64,000 nucleotides of DNA from Bacilli bacterium (GTDB taxonomy: Bacteria; Bacillota_I; Bacilli_A; RF39; UBA660), in contig JAFSVF010000013.1 in assembly GCA_017450205.1 (NCBI GenBank), positions 1 through 64,000 on the forward strand, given 5' to 3'. Of the stretch, positions 63,729-64,000 are shown in pieces. A program made the translations under genes and the position numbers. Below the pieces are notes generated by a model, which worked only from the letters and a program-made list of their open reading frames with translations, searched no databases and was not told the DNA's origin. The stretch's first letter is position 1. The number at the start of each line of letters is the position of its first letter.

Positions 63729-64000
63729 ATGTCAAAAATTAGAATAAGATTAAAAGCTTATGATCACAAAGTTCTAGACAATGCTTGTGCAAAAGTTATT
63801 GACACTGTAAAGAGAACTGGTGGAGAAATTTCTGGTCCAGTACCACTTCCAACAGAAATTCAAAAAATTACAGTATTAAGAGCTGTACACAAATATAAAG
63901 ATAGTCGTGAACAATTCGAAATGAGAACTCATAAGAGATTAATCGACATCAAAAATCCAAGTGAAAAAACTATGGATGCTCTAAAGAAATTAGATTTACC
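63729..64000 (+). CDS. rpsJ: 30S ribosomal protein S10, 3' end cut by the window
   Basis: The first 90 of about 102 codons. Canonical S10: [34 protein letters not shown] and the 16S/NusB contact region [20 protein letters not shown]. First gene of the large S10-spc ribosomal protein cluster, which should continue beyond the right edge. GAAGGGAGACAAATTAAT precedes the ATG. Confidence 0.98.
   Translation, partial: MSKIRIRLKAYDHKVLDNACAKVIDTVKRTGGEISGPVPLPTEIQKITVLRAVHKYKDSREQFEMRTHKRLIDIKNPSEKTMDALKKLDL

Overview
The window is strongly AT-rich (about a quarter G+C by eye) and gene-dense. It uses the standard code: TGG encodes Trp throughout, and TGA ends comEA and the DUF1016 fragment. Housekeeping genes (eno, cdaA-cdaR, pnp, rpsO, rpsJ, cysS, nadK, nrdD) together with a lipoteichoic-acid-synthase-type enzyme, cell-wall lysin modules and a possible sortase signal point to a walled, low-GC Bacillota. 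Anaerobic NrdD, rubrerythrin and the composition suggest a host-associated anaerobe near the Erysipelotrichia/RF39-type Bacilli rather than a Mycoplasma. That placement is inference.

Layout. 1-5.3 kb: the tail of a Cpl-7-type wall protein, a divergent pair (an acidic repeat protein and a membrane metalloprotease) sharing an EDP motif, and topoisomerase III. 5.3-5.7 kb: an untranslated, independently transcribed structured RNA that I cannot name. 5.7-12.2 kb: a membrane protein with an arylsulfotransferase-type N-terminal domain, a ClpX-like AAA+ unfoldase with a novel N-terminus, YebC, a two-component system, a possible small RNA, and a protein with a SipW-type signal. 12.2-24 kb: envelope synthesis (LTA synthase, PlsC, PrsA-like foldase), enolase, GtrA, a flippase-like protein with an apparent ATT start, a MATE transporter fused to a cytidylate-kinase-like domain, and a HerA-like ATPase. 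24-28.7 kb: a SipW-type signal peptidase operon and two surface proteins sharing a domain. 28.9-34.8 kb: cdaA-cdaR followed by a pilin-like protein, a phosphoglycerate-mutase homologue that has lost its catalytic residues, and a phosphohexomutase with an altered sugar loop. 34.8-42.2 kb: purine nucleoside phosphorylase, a YfmF/YfmH protease pair, a beta-helix-like membrane protein, and comEA-comEC. 42.2-43.8 kb: a decayed accessory island with truncated DUF1016 and DUF488 genes and degenerate copies of the comEC 3' end. 43.8-58.3 kb: rpsO-pnp, envelope and surface genes, SPFH protein, NAD kinase. 58.3-64 kb: nrdD, rubrerythrin, a stand-alone Spo0A DNA-binding domain, cysS behind a Cys-Cys leader peptide, a YugP-like protein without its zinc site, and the start of the S10 ribosomal operon with its leader.

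How it fits together. Much of the window serves the envelope: lipoteichoic acid, secretion and folding, surface display, and c-di-AMP control. The most interesting candidates are the 5.3-kb RNA, the EDP-repeat/protease pair, the cdaA-linked pseudoenzyme pair, the ClpX-like unfoldase, the Cys leader peptide at cysS, and the comEC-derived debris. No tRNA, rRNA, CRISPR array, insertion sequence or prophage was seen.
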